From assembly GCF_003966125.1 (NCBI RefSeq), contig NZ_RXMA01000018.1:54730-118729 (forward strand): a stretch of DNA of 64,000 nt, given 5' to 3'. The notes beneath the pieces are model-generated. The model made no database searches, had not been told where the DNA came from, and was given only the letters and a program-made list of their open reading frames with translations. The DNA comes from Azospirillum griseum. GTDB taxonomy: Bacteria > Pseudomonadota > Alphaproteobacteria > Azospirillales > Azospirillaceae. This document shows, piece by piece, positions 26,840 through 37,116 of the stretch. A program made the translations under genes and the position numbers. The first letter of the stretch is position 1. Every line of letters starts with the position of its first letter.

Positions 26840-28399
26840 ATGACCGCCTTTCAGCGTCTCCGGTTTGGCGCGGCCCTGGGCGTTTGCCTTGCCGCCGCTC
26901 TCATCACCTCCCCGACCGTCCGCGCCGCAACGGCGGGCAAGCCGGACGACCGCGCCCTGACCATCGTGGCCCGGTGGGAACTGAAAAACGCCGATCCGTC
27001 GGTCAACGGCTACGCCTTCACCCGGATGGAGGTGGCGGAAACCCTGGTGGACGCCGACGGCAACGGCACCCCCAAACCCGGATTGGCCGAGGGGTGGGAG
27101 GCCAGCGCCGACGGGCGGACCTGGCGCTTCCGCCTGCGGCCGGGTGTGAGCTTCCACGACGGCACGGCGCTGACCGCCGACCACGTCGTCACCGCGCTGA
27201 ACCACGCGCGCGCCAAACCCGGCTCCCTGTCCAAGGCCCCGATCCAGGCGATCACCGCCGACAATGGTGCCGTGGTGATCCAGTTGGCGGAGCCGTTCTC
27301 ACCGCTGCTGTCCTTCCTGGCCGATTCCGCCTCGCAGATTCTCGCCCCCGCCTCCTACGACGACAAGGGCAACGTCACCCAGGTGATCGGCACCGGCCCC
27401 TATCGGGTGGCGGAGTTCAAACCGCCGCAGCACCTCGTCGTCACCCGTTACGACTCTTATTGGGGCGGCCCCGCCAGCATCGCCAAGGCCACCTATCTGG
27501 CAACCCACCGCAGCGAAACCCGCACGGTGATGGTGGAAAGCGGGGACGCCCAGATCGTCTTCAACCTGGATCCGGCCAGCGTGCAACGCCTGTCGCGCAA
27601 CCCCAAGCTGACGGTCCAGGCGGTGCCGATCCCGCGCGTCATCAGCGTCAAGGTCAACGCCGGTCATCCGCTGCTGTCCGATCTGCGGGCGCGGCAGGCG
27701 CTCAGCCTCGCCATCGACCGGACCGGGATCGCGGTGGGCATCCTGCGCCAACCGGAAACGGCGGCGACCCAATTGTTTCCGCCCAGCCTGGGCGCGTGGC
27801 ACACCCCCGGCCTGCCCCCGCTGACCCAGAATGTGGATCGGGCGAAGGCGCTGCTCGCCGAGATGGGGTGGAAACCGGGCAGCGACGGCGTGCTGGAAAA
27901 GGACGGCAAGCGCCTGCGCCTGACCCTGCGCACCTACCCCGACCGGCCCGAACTGCCGCCGGTGGCGACCGCGCTGGCCGATCAATGGCGGGCGATTGGC
28001 GTCGATGTGTCGATCGCCATCGGGCATTTCAGCGACATTCTGTCCGGCCATCAGGATGGCTCGCTGGAATTGGGCCTGATCGCCCGCAGTCTGGCGGTGG
28101 CCCCCGATCCGCTGGGCACGCTGATGCAGGATTTCGGCCCCAAGGGCGGCGATTGGGGGGCGATGAACTGGTCGAACCCGGCGCTGACCGAGGCCATCGA
28201 CCGCATCCTGCGCAGCCAGCAGGCCGAGGAGTCCGCCGCCGCCAAGCGCACGGTCGGAACCATCCTGCACCAGGAGCTGCCGGTCATCCCGGTGGTCTGG
28301 TACACGCAGACCGCTGCGGTGTCCAAGACGCTCAAGGGCTTTGAGATCGACCCGTTCGAGCGCTCCTACCTCCTCTCGCGTCTGCGGTGGGTGGAATGA
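26840..28399 (+). CDS. ABC transporter solute-binding protein, nickel/peptide (SBP_bac_5) family
   Basis: About 519 residues with a Sec signal peptide (hydrophobic core to roughly residue 30, ending TVRA). The family pattern is clear: EVAETLVDADGNGTPKPGLA, GWEASADGRTWRFRLRPGVSF, VIGTGPYRVAEF and RQALSLAIDR. These proteins carry peptides, nickel chelates or opine-type metallophores. AGGA at 26827-26830 favours ATG 26840 over 26834. It starts a tight operon in which each stop overlaps the next start. With metal-type operators upstream, a metal-chelate ligand is plausible but not shown. Confidence 0.85.
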   Translation: MTAFQRLRFGAALGVCLAAALITSPTVRAATAGKPDDRALTIVARWELKNADPSVNGYAFTRMEVAETLVDADGNGTPKPGLAEGWEASADGRTWRFRLRPGVSFHDGTALTADHVVTALNHARAKPGSLSKAPIQAITADNGAVVIQLAEPFSPLLSFLADSASQILAPASYDDKGNVTQVIGTGPYRVAEFKPPQHLVVTRYDSYWGGPASIAKATYLATHRSETRTVMVESGDAQIVFNLDPASVQRLSRNPKLTVQAVPIPRVISVKVNAGHPLLSDLRARQALSLAIDRTGIAVGILRQPETAATQLFPPSLGAWHTPGLPPLTQNVDRAKALLAEMGWKPGSDGVLEKDGKRLRLTLRTYPDRPELPPVATALADQWRAIGVDVSIAIGHFSDILSGHQDGSLELGLIARSLAVAPDPLGTLMQDFGPKGGDWGAMNWSNPALTEAIDRILRSQQAEESAAAKRTVGTILHQELPVIPVVWYTQTAAVSKTLKGFEIDPFERSYLLSRLRWVE

Positions 28400-29331
28400 T
28401 CCGGCCCATCCTGCACCGGGTGGCGCAAGCGGTTCTGGTCGCCCTGATGGTGGGCGTGCTCACCTTTGCGCTGATGCGCAGCCTGCCCGGAGACATGGCG
28501 TGGCGGGTGGCGGCCGGGCGCTATGGCTACGACATCACCGACGCCGCCGTGATGGAGCAGGTGCGGCACAGCCTGGCGCTCGACCAGCCCGCCGCGCTGG
28601 CACTGCTGTCCTGGTTCGGCGACCTGCTGCGGCTGGATTTGGGCGTGTCACTCATTTCCGAATTGCCGGTGGTGGACGAAATCGCGCACCAGCTCGGCGC
28701 GTCGGTCACGCTGGCGCTGACCGCCCTGCTGCTGTCGGTGCTGATTGGGCCGCCGTTGGGGGTGTTGGCGGGGTTGCGACCGGGCGGCGGGCTGGACCGC
28801 GCGCTGTTCGCCCTGTCGATCACCCTGCGGGCGCTGCCGCAATTCGTCATCGGCCTGCTGCTGATTTACGGGCTGGCCATTGTGTTCGGGCTGCTGCCCG
28901 CCTCCGGCCATGGCGAGGCCGGGCATGTGGTGTTGCCCGCCCTGACCCTGGCCATCGGGCTGGCGGCGGTGTCCAGCCGGGTGGCGCGGGACGCCACCGT
29001 GGCGGTGACAAGCTCGGGCTATTACCGTTTTGGCGAAACCAAGGGCTTGCGACCGCTGGAGAATTTCCTGCGCCACGGCCTGCGCAACATCGCGGTTCCC
29101 ATCGTCACCTATCTGGGCGTTCAACTGGTCTATCTGATCGAAGGGGTGGTGGTGGTGGAAACGCTGTTCGCCTGGCCCGGCATCGGCCACGCGCTGGTGC
29201 ACGCCATTCTCGCGCGGGATGTGCCGATGATCCAGGGAACCGCCCTGGTCATGGGGCTGATGTTCGTGCTGCTCAACGCCGGGGTCGATGTGGTCTGCGG
29301 CGGGCTTGATCCGCGTCGGCGGGCGTCATGA
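28396..29331 (+). CDS. ABC transporter permease (NikB/DppB-like)
   Basis: A 311-residue inner-membrane permease with six hydrophobic segments. The N-terminal MRSLPGD and the cytoplasmic coupling loop near EGVVVVETLFAWPGIG are standard for the first permease of nickel/dipeptide importers. Its ATG overlaps the preceding stop as ATGA (28396-28399), indicating translational coupling. Works with the second permease and the fused ATPase. Confidence 0.88.
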   Translation: MIRPILHRVAQAVLVALMVGVLTFALMRSLPGDMAWRVAAGRYGYDITDAAVMEQVRHSLALDQPAALALLSWFGDLLRLDLGVSLISELPVVDEIAHQLGASVTLALTALLLSVLIGPPLGVLAGLRPGGGLDRALFALSITLRALPQFVIGLLLIYGLAIVFGLLPASGHGEAGHVVLPALTLAIGLAAVSSRVARDATVAVTSSGYYRFGETKGLRPLENFLRHGLRNIAVPIVTYLGVQLVYLIEGVVVVETLFAWPGIGHALVHAILARDVPMIQGTALVMGLMFVLLNAGVDVVCGGLDPRRRAS

Positions 29332-30116
29332 TCCGGCCGTCGCGCGGTCAATGGGCGGGGGTGGCGCTGCTGCTGCTGCTCGCCCTGTTCGCCCTGGGCG
29401 TTCCGCAACTGATCCCCGGCGACCCGACGCGGCAAAGCCTGTCGAATGCCCTGCTGCCGCCGGGTGGTCCGTTTCCGTTGGGAACCGACGCCTTTGGCCG
29501 CGACATGGTTTTGCGGTTGGCCGCCGCCATCCGCCTGTCGCTGGGCATCGCCCTGCTGACCACGGCGTTGGCCGGTGTGATCGGGGTGGCGCTGGGCGTG
29601 CTGGCCGGGGCCTGCGGCGGTTGGGTGGATCGCGCCCTGTGCGGGGTGGCCGACACGCTGCTCGCCCTGCCGGGCCTGCTGCTGGTGCTGCTGCTGGTCG
29701 CCATCGCACCGGGGCAGTTCTGGCCGCTCTATCTGGGCGTGTCGCTGGTGCTGTGGGTGGAGTATTTCCGCATGACACGGGCCGCCGCCCTGCGCATCGC
29801 CGCGTCCCCGGCGGTGGAGGCGTCGCGCCTGCTGGGCTTTGGCCCCGTCTACCGCTTCCGCCGCCACTACTGGCCGGAGCTTGCCCCGATCACCCTGACC
29901 GTGGGCGCGTTCGGATCGGCCACCAGCGTGATGTCGGTGGCGGCCCTCGGCTTCGTCAACGTCGGTGTTCGCCCCCCCACGCCGGAGCTGGGGCAAATGA
30001 TGATCGAGCTGATGCCCTATTACAACGAAGCCCCCCTGATTCTGGCGCAACCGATCCTGGTCGTTTTCCTGCTGGTGTTGGCGCTGAATCTGATCGCCGG
30101 AGGCAAGACGCAATGA
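29328..30116 (+). CDS. ABC transporter permease (NikC/DppC-like)
   Basis: A 262-residue inner-membrane permease. The GTDAFGRDMVLRL motif near the N-terminus and the EASRLLGFGPVYRFRRHYWP coupling region are typical of the second permease of this importer class. It overlaps both neighbours by four bases (ATGA). Slightly short for the family, with a reduced N-terminal tail. Confidence 0.87.
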   Translation: MIRPSRGQWAGVALLLLLALFALGVPQLIPGDPTRQSLSNALLPPGGPFPLGTDAFGRDMVLRLAAAIRLSLGIALLTTALAGVIGVALGVLAGACGGWVDRALCGVADTLLALPGLLLVLLLVAIAPGQFWPLYLGVSLVLWVEYFRMTRAAALRIAASPAVEASRLLGFGPVYRFRRHYWPELAPITLTVGAFGSATSVMSVAALGFVNVGVRPPTPELGQMMIELMPYYNEAPLILAQPILVVFLLVLALNLIAGGKTQ

Positions 30117-31582
30117 CCGTCCTGATCGAAACCGATGGGTTGGCCGTCGATGGGCTGGACAGCATCGTCCGCCCCACGACGCTGCGGGTGCACGCCGGGG
30201 TTCCCTTCACCATTCTGGGCGAAACCGGATCGGGGAAAAGCCTGTTGGCGCAGGCCATCGCCGGGACCCTGCCCGATGGGCTGGCCGCGCGCGGGCGGGT
30301 GCGCATCAATGGCCGCGACGTCCTGGGCCTGTCGCACGCGGACAAGCGCCGCCACCTGTGGGGGCGCGCCATCGCCATCCTGCCGCAAGAACCCTGGCTG
30401 GCGCTGGACCCCACCGCCCGCGCCGCGCCCCAGGTGTGGGAGGGATTCACCAGGGTTCTGAAGCTGCCCCGCGCCGCCGCGCGCGCCGCCACCGGGCAGG
30501 CGTTGCGCGCGCTGGGGTTGGAGGACGCGGCGCGCAAACTGCCCGGCCAATTGTCCGGCGGCATGGCGCAGCGGGTGGCCTTCGTCGCGGCGCGGGCGGG
30601 GGGTGCCCCCATCGTCATCGCCGACGAGCCGACCAAGGGGCTGGACGCCGCCCGCCGCGACGACGCGGTCGATCTGCTGAAAAGCGGCATGGGGACCACG
30701 GGCGGGCTGCTGGTCATCTCCCACGACATCGCGGTTCCCAAACGGCTGGGTGGGGAGGTGGCGATCATGCTGAAGGGCAGCATCATCGAATCCGGCCCGG
30801 TCGATCAGGTCTTGTCCAACCCGCGCCACAACTACACCCGCCGCCTTCTGGCCGCCGATCCGGCCGTCTGGCCCGAACCGGCCGCCTCCCCGGTCGGCGA
30901 CCGTTTGATCGAGGTGGAGGGCTTGGCCAAGAGCCGGGGCGGGCGCACGCTGTTCCGCGACCTGTCCTTCACCCTGCACCGGGGCGAGATCATCGGCGTG
31001 GTCGGCCCCAGCGGCTGCGGCAAAAGCAGCTTGGGCGATCTGCTGCTGGGGGTGATCGCGCCCGATGGTGGAACCATCCGCCGGAATCCGTCCTGGCCTG
31101 CCCTGCGCTTTCAAAAGGTCTGGCAGGATCCCCCGGCGGCCTTCGCGCCACAGCTCACCCTGCGCACCGCGCTGGGCGATCTGGTGCGGCGGCACGGCTT
31201 GGCCTGGGATCGCATTCCGCCCTTGATGGATCGGTTGGGCCTGTCCACCGCCCTTCTCGACCGCCCGCCCGGCGGGATTTCCGGCGGCGAGTTGCAGCGG
31301 TTTTCGCTGCTGCGCACCCTGCTGCTCGACCCGGTGTTCCTGTTCGCCGACGAGCCGACCTCGCGCCTGGATCTCATCACCCAGCAAGAGATCGTCGGGC
31401 TGATGCGCGACGTGGCGCGCGAAACCGGCTGCGGGCTGTTGCTGGTCAGCCATGACCACGCCCTGATCAACCGGGTGGCCGACCGCGTGATCGCGATCGG
31501 CCCCCAATCTCACCTGGCTTCGTCTCGTTTGGCTTCGCCTCAGGTGGCGTCGCCCAGCCTCACGTCAGGCGATGCGGCCTGA
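30113..31582 (+). CDS. ABC transporter ATPase with two fused cassettes (NikD-NikE-like)
   Basis: A 489-residue protein with two ABC domains that are usually separate proteins in nickel/peptide systems. Cassette 1: Walker A GETGSGKSL, signature LSGGMAQRV, Walker B IVIADEPTKGLD. Cassette 2, from about residue 265: GPSGCGKSS, ISGGELQRFSLLR, FLFADEPTSRLD. Start ATG 30113 overlaps the permease stop. A repeated LASPQVASPSL-type tail ends the protein. Ends 17 bases from the convergent fghA gene. Powers the importer encoded by the three preceding genes. Confidence 0.88.
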   Translation: MTVLIETDGLAVDGLDSIVRPTTLRVHAGVPFTILGETGSGKSLLAQAIAGTLPDGLAARGRVRINGRDVLGLSHADKRRHLWGRAIAILPQEPWLALDPTARAAPQVWEGFTRVLKLPRAAARAATGQALRALGLEDAARKLPGQLSGGMAQRVAFVAARAGGAPIVIADEPTKGLDAARRDDAVDLLKSGMGTTGGLLVISHDIAVPKRLGGEVAIMLKGSIIESGPVDQVLSNPRHNYTRRLLAADPAVWPEPAASPVGDRLIEVEGLAKSRGGRTLFRDLSFTLHRGEIIGVVGPSGCGKSSLGDLLLGVIAPDGGTIRRNPSWPALRFQKVWQDPPAAFAPQLTLRTALGDLVRRHGLAWDRIPPLMDRLGLSTALLDRPPGGISGGELQRFSLLRTLLLDPVFLFADEPTSRLDLITQQEIVGLMRDVARETGCGLLLVSHDHALINRVADRVIAIGPQSHLASSRLASPQVASPSLTSGDAA

Positions 31583-31599
31583 TGCGCGGCGTTGCCCCA

Positions 31600-32457
31600 T
31601 CACCCCAGCAACGCCGCCGCGTGGTGGCGCAGATGGTCGTCGATGAAGCTGGCGATGAAGTAGTAGCTGTGGTCGTAACCCGGCTGCATCCGCAGCGTCA
31701 CCGGGTGGCCGACCGCGTCCGCCGCCGCGACCAAATTCTGGGGCTTCAACTGGGCCTCCAGAAAGCTGTCGCGGTCGCCCTGGTCGATCAGGATCGGCAG
31801 GCGCTCCGTCGCGGTGGCGATCAGGGCGCAGGCGTCCCACTCCGCCCAACGCGCCCGGTCGGGGCCGAGATAGCGGCCCAACGCCTTTTCCCCCCACGGG
31901 ACCGCCGCCGGGTTGACGATGGGGGCGAAGGCCGACACCGACTTGTAACGGCCCGGATGGCGCAGCGCGCAGACCAACGCGCCATGCCCGCCCATGGAAT
32001 GGCCGGAGATCGACCGCCGGTCGTTGACCGGATAGGCGGCCTCCACCAACTCCGGCAATTCCCGCGTCACGTAATCGTGCATGCGGTAATGGGCGGCCCA
32101 AGGCTGTTCGGTGGCGTCCACGTAGAATCCGGCACCCAGGCCGAAATCCCACGCGCCATCGGGATCCCCCGGCACCCCATCCCCGCGCGGGCTGGTGTCG
32201 GGGGCGACGATGGCGATGCCCAATTCCGCCGCCAGCCGGAAGGCCCCGGCCTTTTGGCAGAAATTCTCATCCGTGCAGGTCAGGCCGGACAGCCAGTAGA
32301 GCACCGGCACGGTGGTTCCCGCCGTCGCCTCCACCTGCGGCGGCAGGAACAGCGCGAAGGTCATGGCGCACCCCAGCGTCGCCGACTCGTGGCGCAGCCG
32401 CAGCAGCCGACCGCCGAACACGCGGGCGTCCGACAGTTGGGTGATGTCCTGCGTCAT
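31600..32457 (-). CDS. fghA: S-formylglutathione hydrolase
   Basis: A 285-residue alpha/beta hydrolase that releases formate and glutathione from S-formylglutathione, the second step of glutathione-dependent formaldehyde removal. The nucleophile serine is in [10 protein letters not shown], and [17 protein letters not shown] and GYDHSYYFI (catalytic His) are characteristic. A GTG at 32469, overlapping the adhC stop as GTGA, is an alternative start four codons upstream and would give direct translational coupling. It follows adhC in the same transcript. Confidence 0.93.
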   Translation of the reverse strand: MTQDITQLSDARVFGGRLLRLRHESATLGCAMTFALFLPPQVEATAGTTVPVLYWLSGLTCTDENFCQKAGAFRLAAELGIAIVAPDTSPRGDGVPGDPDGAWDFGLGAGFYVDATEQPWAAHYRMHDYVTRELPELVEAAYPVNDRRSISGHSMGGHGALVCALRHPGRYKSVSAFAPIVNPAAVPWGEKALGRYLGPDRARWAEWDACALIATATERLPILIDQGDRDSFLEAQLKPQNLVAAADAVGHPVTLRMQPGYDHSYYFIASFIDDHLRHHAAALLG

Positions 32458-32465
32458 GATGCGGC

Positions 32466-33644
<1,179 letters not shown>

Positions 33645-33708
33645 TCATTGCCAAAACGATGATTTCAGGGATAGATTTTTGCCATATGGGGATAATGGGG
33701 CGGATCTC

Positions 33709-34608
33709 ATGAGCGGCTGGGACGGCATCGATGAGTTTGTGGCGGTGGCCGACACCGGCAGCTTTTCCCGCGCGGCGGAGCGGTTGCGTGTGTCCTCCTC
33801 CCACATCAGCCGCAGTGTGGCGCGGTTGGAGGATCGGTTGCAGGCCCGGCTGTTCTACCGCACCACCCGCAAGGTCAGCCTGACCGAGAGCGGGCGCGCC
33901 TTTTTCGCCCGCTGCCAGCGCCTGATCGACGAGCGGGACGAAGCGGTGCTCGCCGTCGGCGACCTCCAGGGCGGGGGCGATGGCGCGATGAAAGGGGTGC
34001 TGCGGATGACCTGCGCCACCGCCTATGGCGAACAGTTCGTCGTGCCGCTCATCAACGATCTGATGGAGCGGCACCCGCAACTGAGCGTCGAGATCGACCT
34101 GACCAACCGCCCGTTGGATCTGGTGCAGGAGGGGTTCGATCTGGCGATCCGCCTGGGTCGGCTGGGCGATTCCAGTCTGGTCGCCACCCGCATCGCCCCG
34201 CGCGTGATGCATCTCTGCGCCGCGCCCGCCTATCTGGCCCGCCACGGCACGCCCGCCAGCCTGGGCGATCTGGGCGCGCACGAATGCCTGATCGGCACCG
34301 CTGACCATTGGCTGTTCGACGAGGATGGCCGGGACTGGCTGTTCCGTCCGCGCGGGCGCTGGCGCTGCAACAGCGGCCATTCGGTGTTGGACGCCGCGCT
34401 GCGCGGCTTCGGCCTGTGCCAGTTGCCCGATTATTACGTGAAAGCCCCGGTGGCCGATGGGCGTCTGCTGACGCTTCTGCCCCGCCACACCCCGCCCAAC
34501 ACCGCCGTGTGGGCGGTCTACCCGCAAAAACGCCACGCCCCGCCGAAGGTGCGCGCCGCCATCCGCCATTTGAAGGAGGGGTTGGCCCGGCGGCCGGAAT
34601 ACCGGTGA
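33709..34608 (+). CDS. LysR-family transcriptional regulator
   Basis: A 299-residue LysR protein with N-terminal HTH (FVAVADTGSFSRAAERLRVS, then SHISRSVARLEDRL) followed by RTTRKVSLTESG, and a C-terminal effector domain of the CrgA-like subgroup. Start ATG 33709 follows a GGGG stretch. Its divergent placement next to adhC-fghA suggests control of formaldehyde detoxification, but LysR proteins of this subgroup have many targets. Confidence 0.85.
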   Translation: MSGWDGIDEFVAVADTGSFSRAAERLRVSSSHISRSVARLEDRLQARLFYRTTRKVSLTESGRAFFARCQRLIDERDEAVLAVGDLQGGGDGAMKGVLRMTCATAYGEQFVVPLINDLMERHPQLSVEIDLTNRPLDLVQEGFDLAIRLGRLGDSSLVATRIAPRVMHLCAAPAYLARHGTPASLGDLGAHECLIGTADHWLFDEDGRDWLFRPRGRWRCNSGHSVLDAALRGFGLCQLPDYYVKAPVADGRLLTLLPRHTPPNTAVWAVYPQKRHAPPKVRAAIRHLKEGLARRPEYR

Positions 34609-34623
34609 CGGTCACTACTACAT

Positions 34624-34645
34624 GATATTAAGAATCGTTTGCAAT
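34624..34645 (-). promoter_or_regulatory. Fur-box-like site before hypothetical gene 34700
   Basis: On the - strand this reads ATTGCAAACGATTCTTAATATC, a good Fur-box-like sequence (TTGCAA and ATTCTTA in the expected spacing) shared with 26698-26718. It lies 54 bases upstream of the unknown gene at 34700. Confidence 0.5.
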
Positions 34646-34699
34646 TAGAAAGCGCCCGCTCTACGCTCCCCCGGTCCTGTCCGAACCGGAGCCGACGAC

Positions 34700-35230
34700 A
34701 TGCTGACCGATCCCGCCTTTTCCGACCGCCGCAAGCGCTTTGCCGAACTGAAGCAGGCCGAAGCGCTGCTGGTGATGACGCTGCGGCTGTGGGCCGAGCC
34801 GCTGCGCGATCCCGAAACGATGCACCCGCATTGGCAGGATGGGTTGCAGACCGCCGGGCTGTCGAACGACGCGGCGGTTGCCTTCGACACCGTGATGCGG
34901 ATCACCATCGCGTCGGCCACGCGCGCGCTCGACGTTCACCGCCCCGGCTGTTCGGCGCTGGGGACCGACGAGGCCCGGCTGTTGGGAATGGTCCGTTTGA
35001 TCCAGCAGGGCGACATGGCCGAAGCCGGAACGCTTCTGGCCGATTGGCTGCCCATGTCCGGGGTTCGGATGGCGCTGGCCCCGCTGGGCATCCTCGCCCA
35101 CGCGCTGGATCGGGCGGGGCTGCGCCTGCCCACGCTCGACAACGGCCTGCCCGCCACCGGCCGCATCATCGATTTCCCGCAAGCCCGCCGTATGGCCCGC
35201 ACCGATCCGGGCGCACGTCTGCTGCATTGA
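34700..35230 (+). CDS. hypothetical protein, possibly iron-regulated
   Basis: A 176-residue soluble, mainly helical protein that I do not recognise. It has no signal peptide or membrane segment; it contains ALLVMTLRLWAEP and AEAGTLLADWLPMSG, and ends in a basic stretch. GGAG at 34688-34691 supports ATG 34700. The Fur-like box directly upstream suggests induction under iron limitation. Downstream it is convergent with tyrC across a terminator. Codon use is like its neighbours, so it is a real gene. Confidence 0.7.
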   Translation: MLTDPAFSDRRKRFAELKQAEALLVMTLRLWAEPLRDPETMHPHWQDGLQTAGLSNDAAVAFDTVMRITIASATRALDVHRPGCSALGTDEARLLGMVRLIQQGDMAEAGTLLADWLPMSGVRMALAPLGILAHALDRAGLRLPTLDNGLPATGRIIDFPQARRMARTDPGARLLH

Positions 35231-35271
35231 CGGGCTGTGCCCGTCGCTCGCATCATCGGCGTGTTTTGCAA

Positions 35272-35312
35272 AACCGCAGGCGCGCGATCCCAGGCAACAA
35301 ACGCCTGCGGTT
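35272..35312 (-). terminator. terminator of tyrC (convergent gap)
   Basis: AACCGCAGGCG (35272-35282) and CGCCTGCGGTT (35302-35312) form an 11-pair stem overlapping the tyrC stop. On the - strand a TTTT stretch follows, so it can terminate tyrC; on the + strand no T-run follows. Confidence 0.5.
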
Positions 35313-36201
35313 ATGCCTGCTTGGCGTCGATGATGCCGCGACGGATGGCGCGGGTCTTGGTGAAGGTGTCCTGCAATTGCTGCCCTTCGCCCCAGCGGAT
35401 GGCGCGTTGCAGGGCGGTCAGGTCCTCGGTGAAGCGCTGGAGAATCTCCAGAACCGCTTCCCGGTTGTTCAGGAACACGTCGCGCCACATCACCGGATCG
35501 CTGGCGGCGATGCGGGTGAAGTCGCGGAAACCACCGGCGGAAAATTTGATGACCTCGGACTTGGTGTCCTCCTCCAAATCCGACGCGGTGCCGACGATGG
35601 TGTAGGCGATCAGGTGCGGCAGGTGCGAGGTGATGGCCAACACCCGGTCGTGATGCGCCGCCTCCATGATCTCCACGTTGGAGCCGACGCGCCGCCACAG
35701 CTCCGTCACCCGCTCCACCGCGTCGCGGTTGGCCCCGGTCGGCGGGGTCAGGATGCACCAGCGGCCTTGGAACAGGCTGGCAAAGCCGTTTTCCGGCCCG
35801 GAATGCTCGGTCCCCGCCACCGGATGGCCGGGAATCAGATGCACGCCATCGGGCAGGTTGGGACCAACGTCGCGCAGCACCGCCTGTTTGACCGACCCGA
35901 CATCGGTGACGATGGTTCCGGGCTTCAGATGCGGGCCAATGCGTTCCCCCACCTCGGCGAAGCTGCCGACCGGGGTGGCGAGCACCACCAGATCAGCCCC
36001 GTCCAACGCAACCTCGACCTCCGTCGTTGCCATCTCGACGATGCCCAACTCCATCGCCTTGACGCACACCTCCTTGCTGCGGTCGGCGCAGACGACCGTC
36101 CGGGCGATGCCGTATTCGGTCAGCGCACGGGCCAGGGACGAGCCGATCAGGCCCATGCCGATGAAGGCAACGCGGTTGAACAGGGGGGCGGTGTCGCTCA
36201 T
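35311..36201 (-). CDS. tyrC: prephenate/arogenate dehydrogenase (cyclohexadienyl dehydrogenase)
   Basis: A 296-residue TyrA-family enzyme of tyrosine synthesis that oxidatively decarboxylates prephenate or arogenate. N-terminal Rossmann motif VAFIGMGLIGSSLARAL, conserved TDVGSVK, the PGHPVAGTEHSGP active-site loop and SHLPHLIAY. No chorismate mutase or ACT domain, so it is the stand-alone form. In alphaproteobacteria it is often next to hisC and metX; neither is here. Prephenate versus arogenate preference cannot be read from sequence. Confidence 0.9.
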   Translation of the reverse strand: MSDTAPLFNRVAFIGMGLIGSSLARALTEYGIARTVVCADRSKEVCVKAMELGIVEMATTEVEVALDGADLVVLATPVGSFAEVGERIGPHLKPGTIVTDVGSVKQAVLRDVGPNLPDGVHLIPGHPVAGTEHSGPENGFASLFQGRWCILTPPTGANRDAVERVTELWRRVGSNVEIMEAAHHDRVLAITSHLPHLIAYTIVGTASDLEEDTKSEVIKFSAGGFRDFTRIAASDPVMWRDVFLNNREAVLEILQRFTEDLTALQRAIRWGEGQQLQDTFTKTRAIRRGIIDAKQA

Positions 36202-36282
36202 GATGGTCCACGGGGTTTGCGGGCGCGAAAACGCCTTGCTTTAAACCACCTTGGCGCGGGCGGACCAAGCGAAAACAGCGCG

Positions 36283-36323
36283 GGGCGGACGGGGCGCATC
36301 CGGGATGGCAGCCCCGCCCGCCC
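36283..36323 (-). terminator. terminator-like hairpin after solute-binding protein gene
   Basis: GGGCGGACGGGGC (36283-36295) pairs with GCCCCGCCCGCCC (36311-36323) with one mismatch, eight bases after the stop on the - strand. A TTTT follows some bases later. Likely terminator of the 36331-37116 gene. Confidence 0.5.
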
Positions 36324-36330
36324 ACTGGCG

Positions 36331-37116
36331 TCACTGCGCGTATTTGCCGATCAGGCCGTTCGTCATCGGATCGCGCAATTCGGCCACCTTGGCCCAGAAT
36401 CGCTGTGCCTGATCCGGATTCGCCTTCACAAAATCATGGTTCAGCATCACATAGTAATCCTTGACCACGATGGGCGGCTCAACCTTTTCAATCCCCGTGT
36501 TGCCGCCGGTTTTCAGAATCTGGTCAGCGGTGACGCTTTGCAGGACCAGCGCACTGACCCGTCCCATATCCAACTTCTTCAGATTCATGTCGGTGGCCGG
36601 TGCCTCCTCCACCGCAATTCCCATCTTCTTGAGGTCGGCGACGATGGAATAACCAGTGGGCGCGCCGATGGGACCGTTCAGGTTGGTGAATTCCTTGCCC
36701 GTCCAGGCAACCGCATCCCCCTTTTTGCGATAGAGCGAAAAGCCGATGGTGGTGATGCGCAGATTGGGGTCGGCCTTGCCATCCACGCCGGGATAGGCCC
36801 CATACTCCAACCGTTCCGGTTGGAAGGACGAGTTGAACACCGCGTCCACCTGCCCGGCCTTCAGCGATTCCAGGCAACGTTTCCAAGGCATCCGGGTGAA
36901 TTCAACCTGAAGCCCGACCGCCTCGGCCGCCGCCTTGACGATCTCCACCGAAATACCGGGTTTGGCCGGGTCAATCGCGGTTCCATCGCCCAAATGGTTG
37001 GGGAACTGCTCTTTGTCTTCGAAGGCAACCTTCAGGACGCTGGCCGCGAACAGATTGCCCGGTTGAGCCATCAGCACCAGCGCGCCGCACACCATCAAGA
37101 ACGTGGCCTTCACCAT
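36331..37116 (-). CDS. periplasmic solute-binding protein, amino-acid (SBP_bac_3) family
   Basis: A 261-residue secreted protein. Signal peptide MVKATFLMVCGALVLMAQ, cleaved near FAAS; the mature part has the bacterial type-3 fold with VEIVKAAAEAVGLQVEFTRM, PWKRCLESLKAGQVDAVFNS and PTGYSIVADLKKMGI. No permease or ATPase gene is adjacent, so it is an orphan that may serve a distant transporter or a signalling role, as in GltI/Cache-like sensors. AAGGGG precedes ATG 37116. Confidence 0.8.
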   Translation of the reverse strand: MVKATFLMVCGALVLMAQPGNLFAASVLKVAFEDKEQFPNHLGDGTAIDPAKPGISVEIVKAAAEAVGLQVEFTRMPWKRCLESLKAGQVDAVFNSSFQPERLEYGAYPGVDGKADPNLRITTIGFSLYRKKGDAVAWTGKEFTNLNGPIGAPTGYSIVADLKKMGIAVEEAPATDMNLKKLDMGRVSALVLQSVTADQILKTGGNTGIEKVEPPIVVKDYYVMLNHDFVKANPDQAQRFWAKVAELRDPMTNGLIGKYAQ

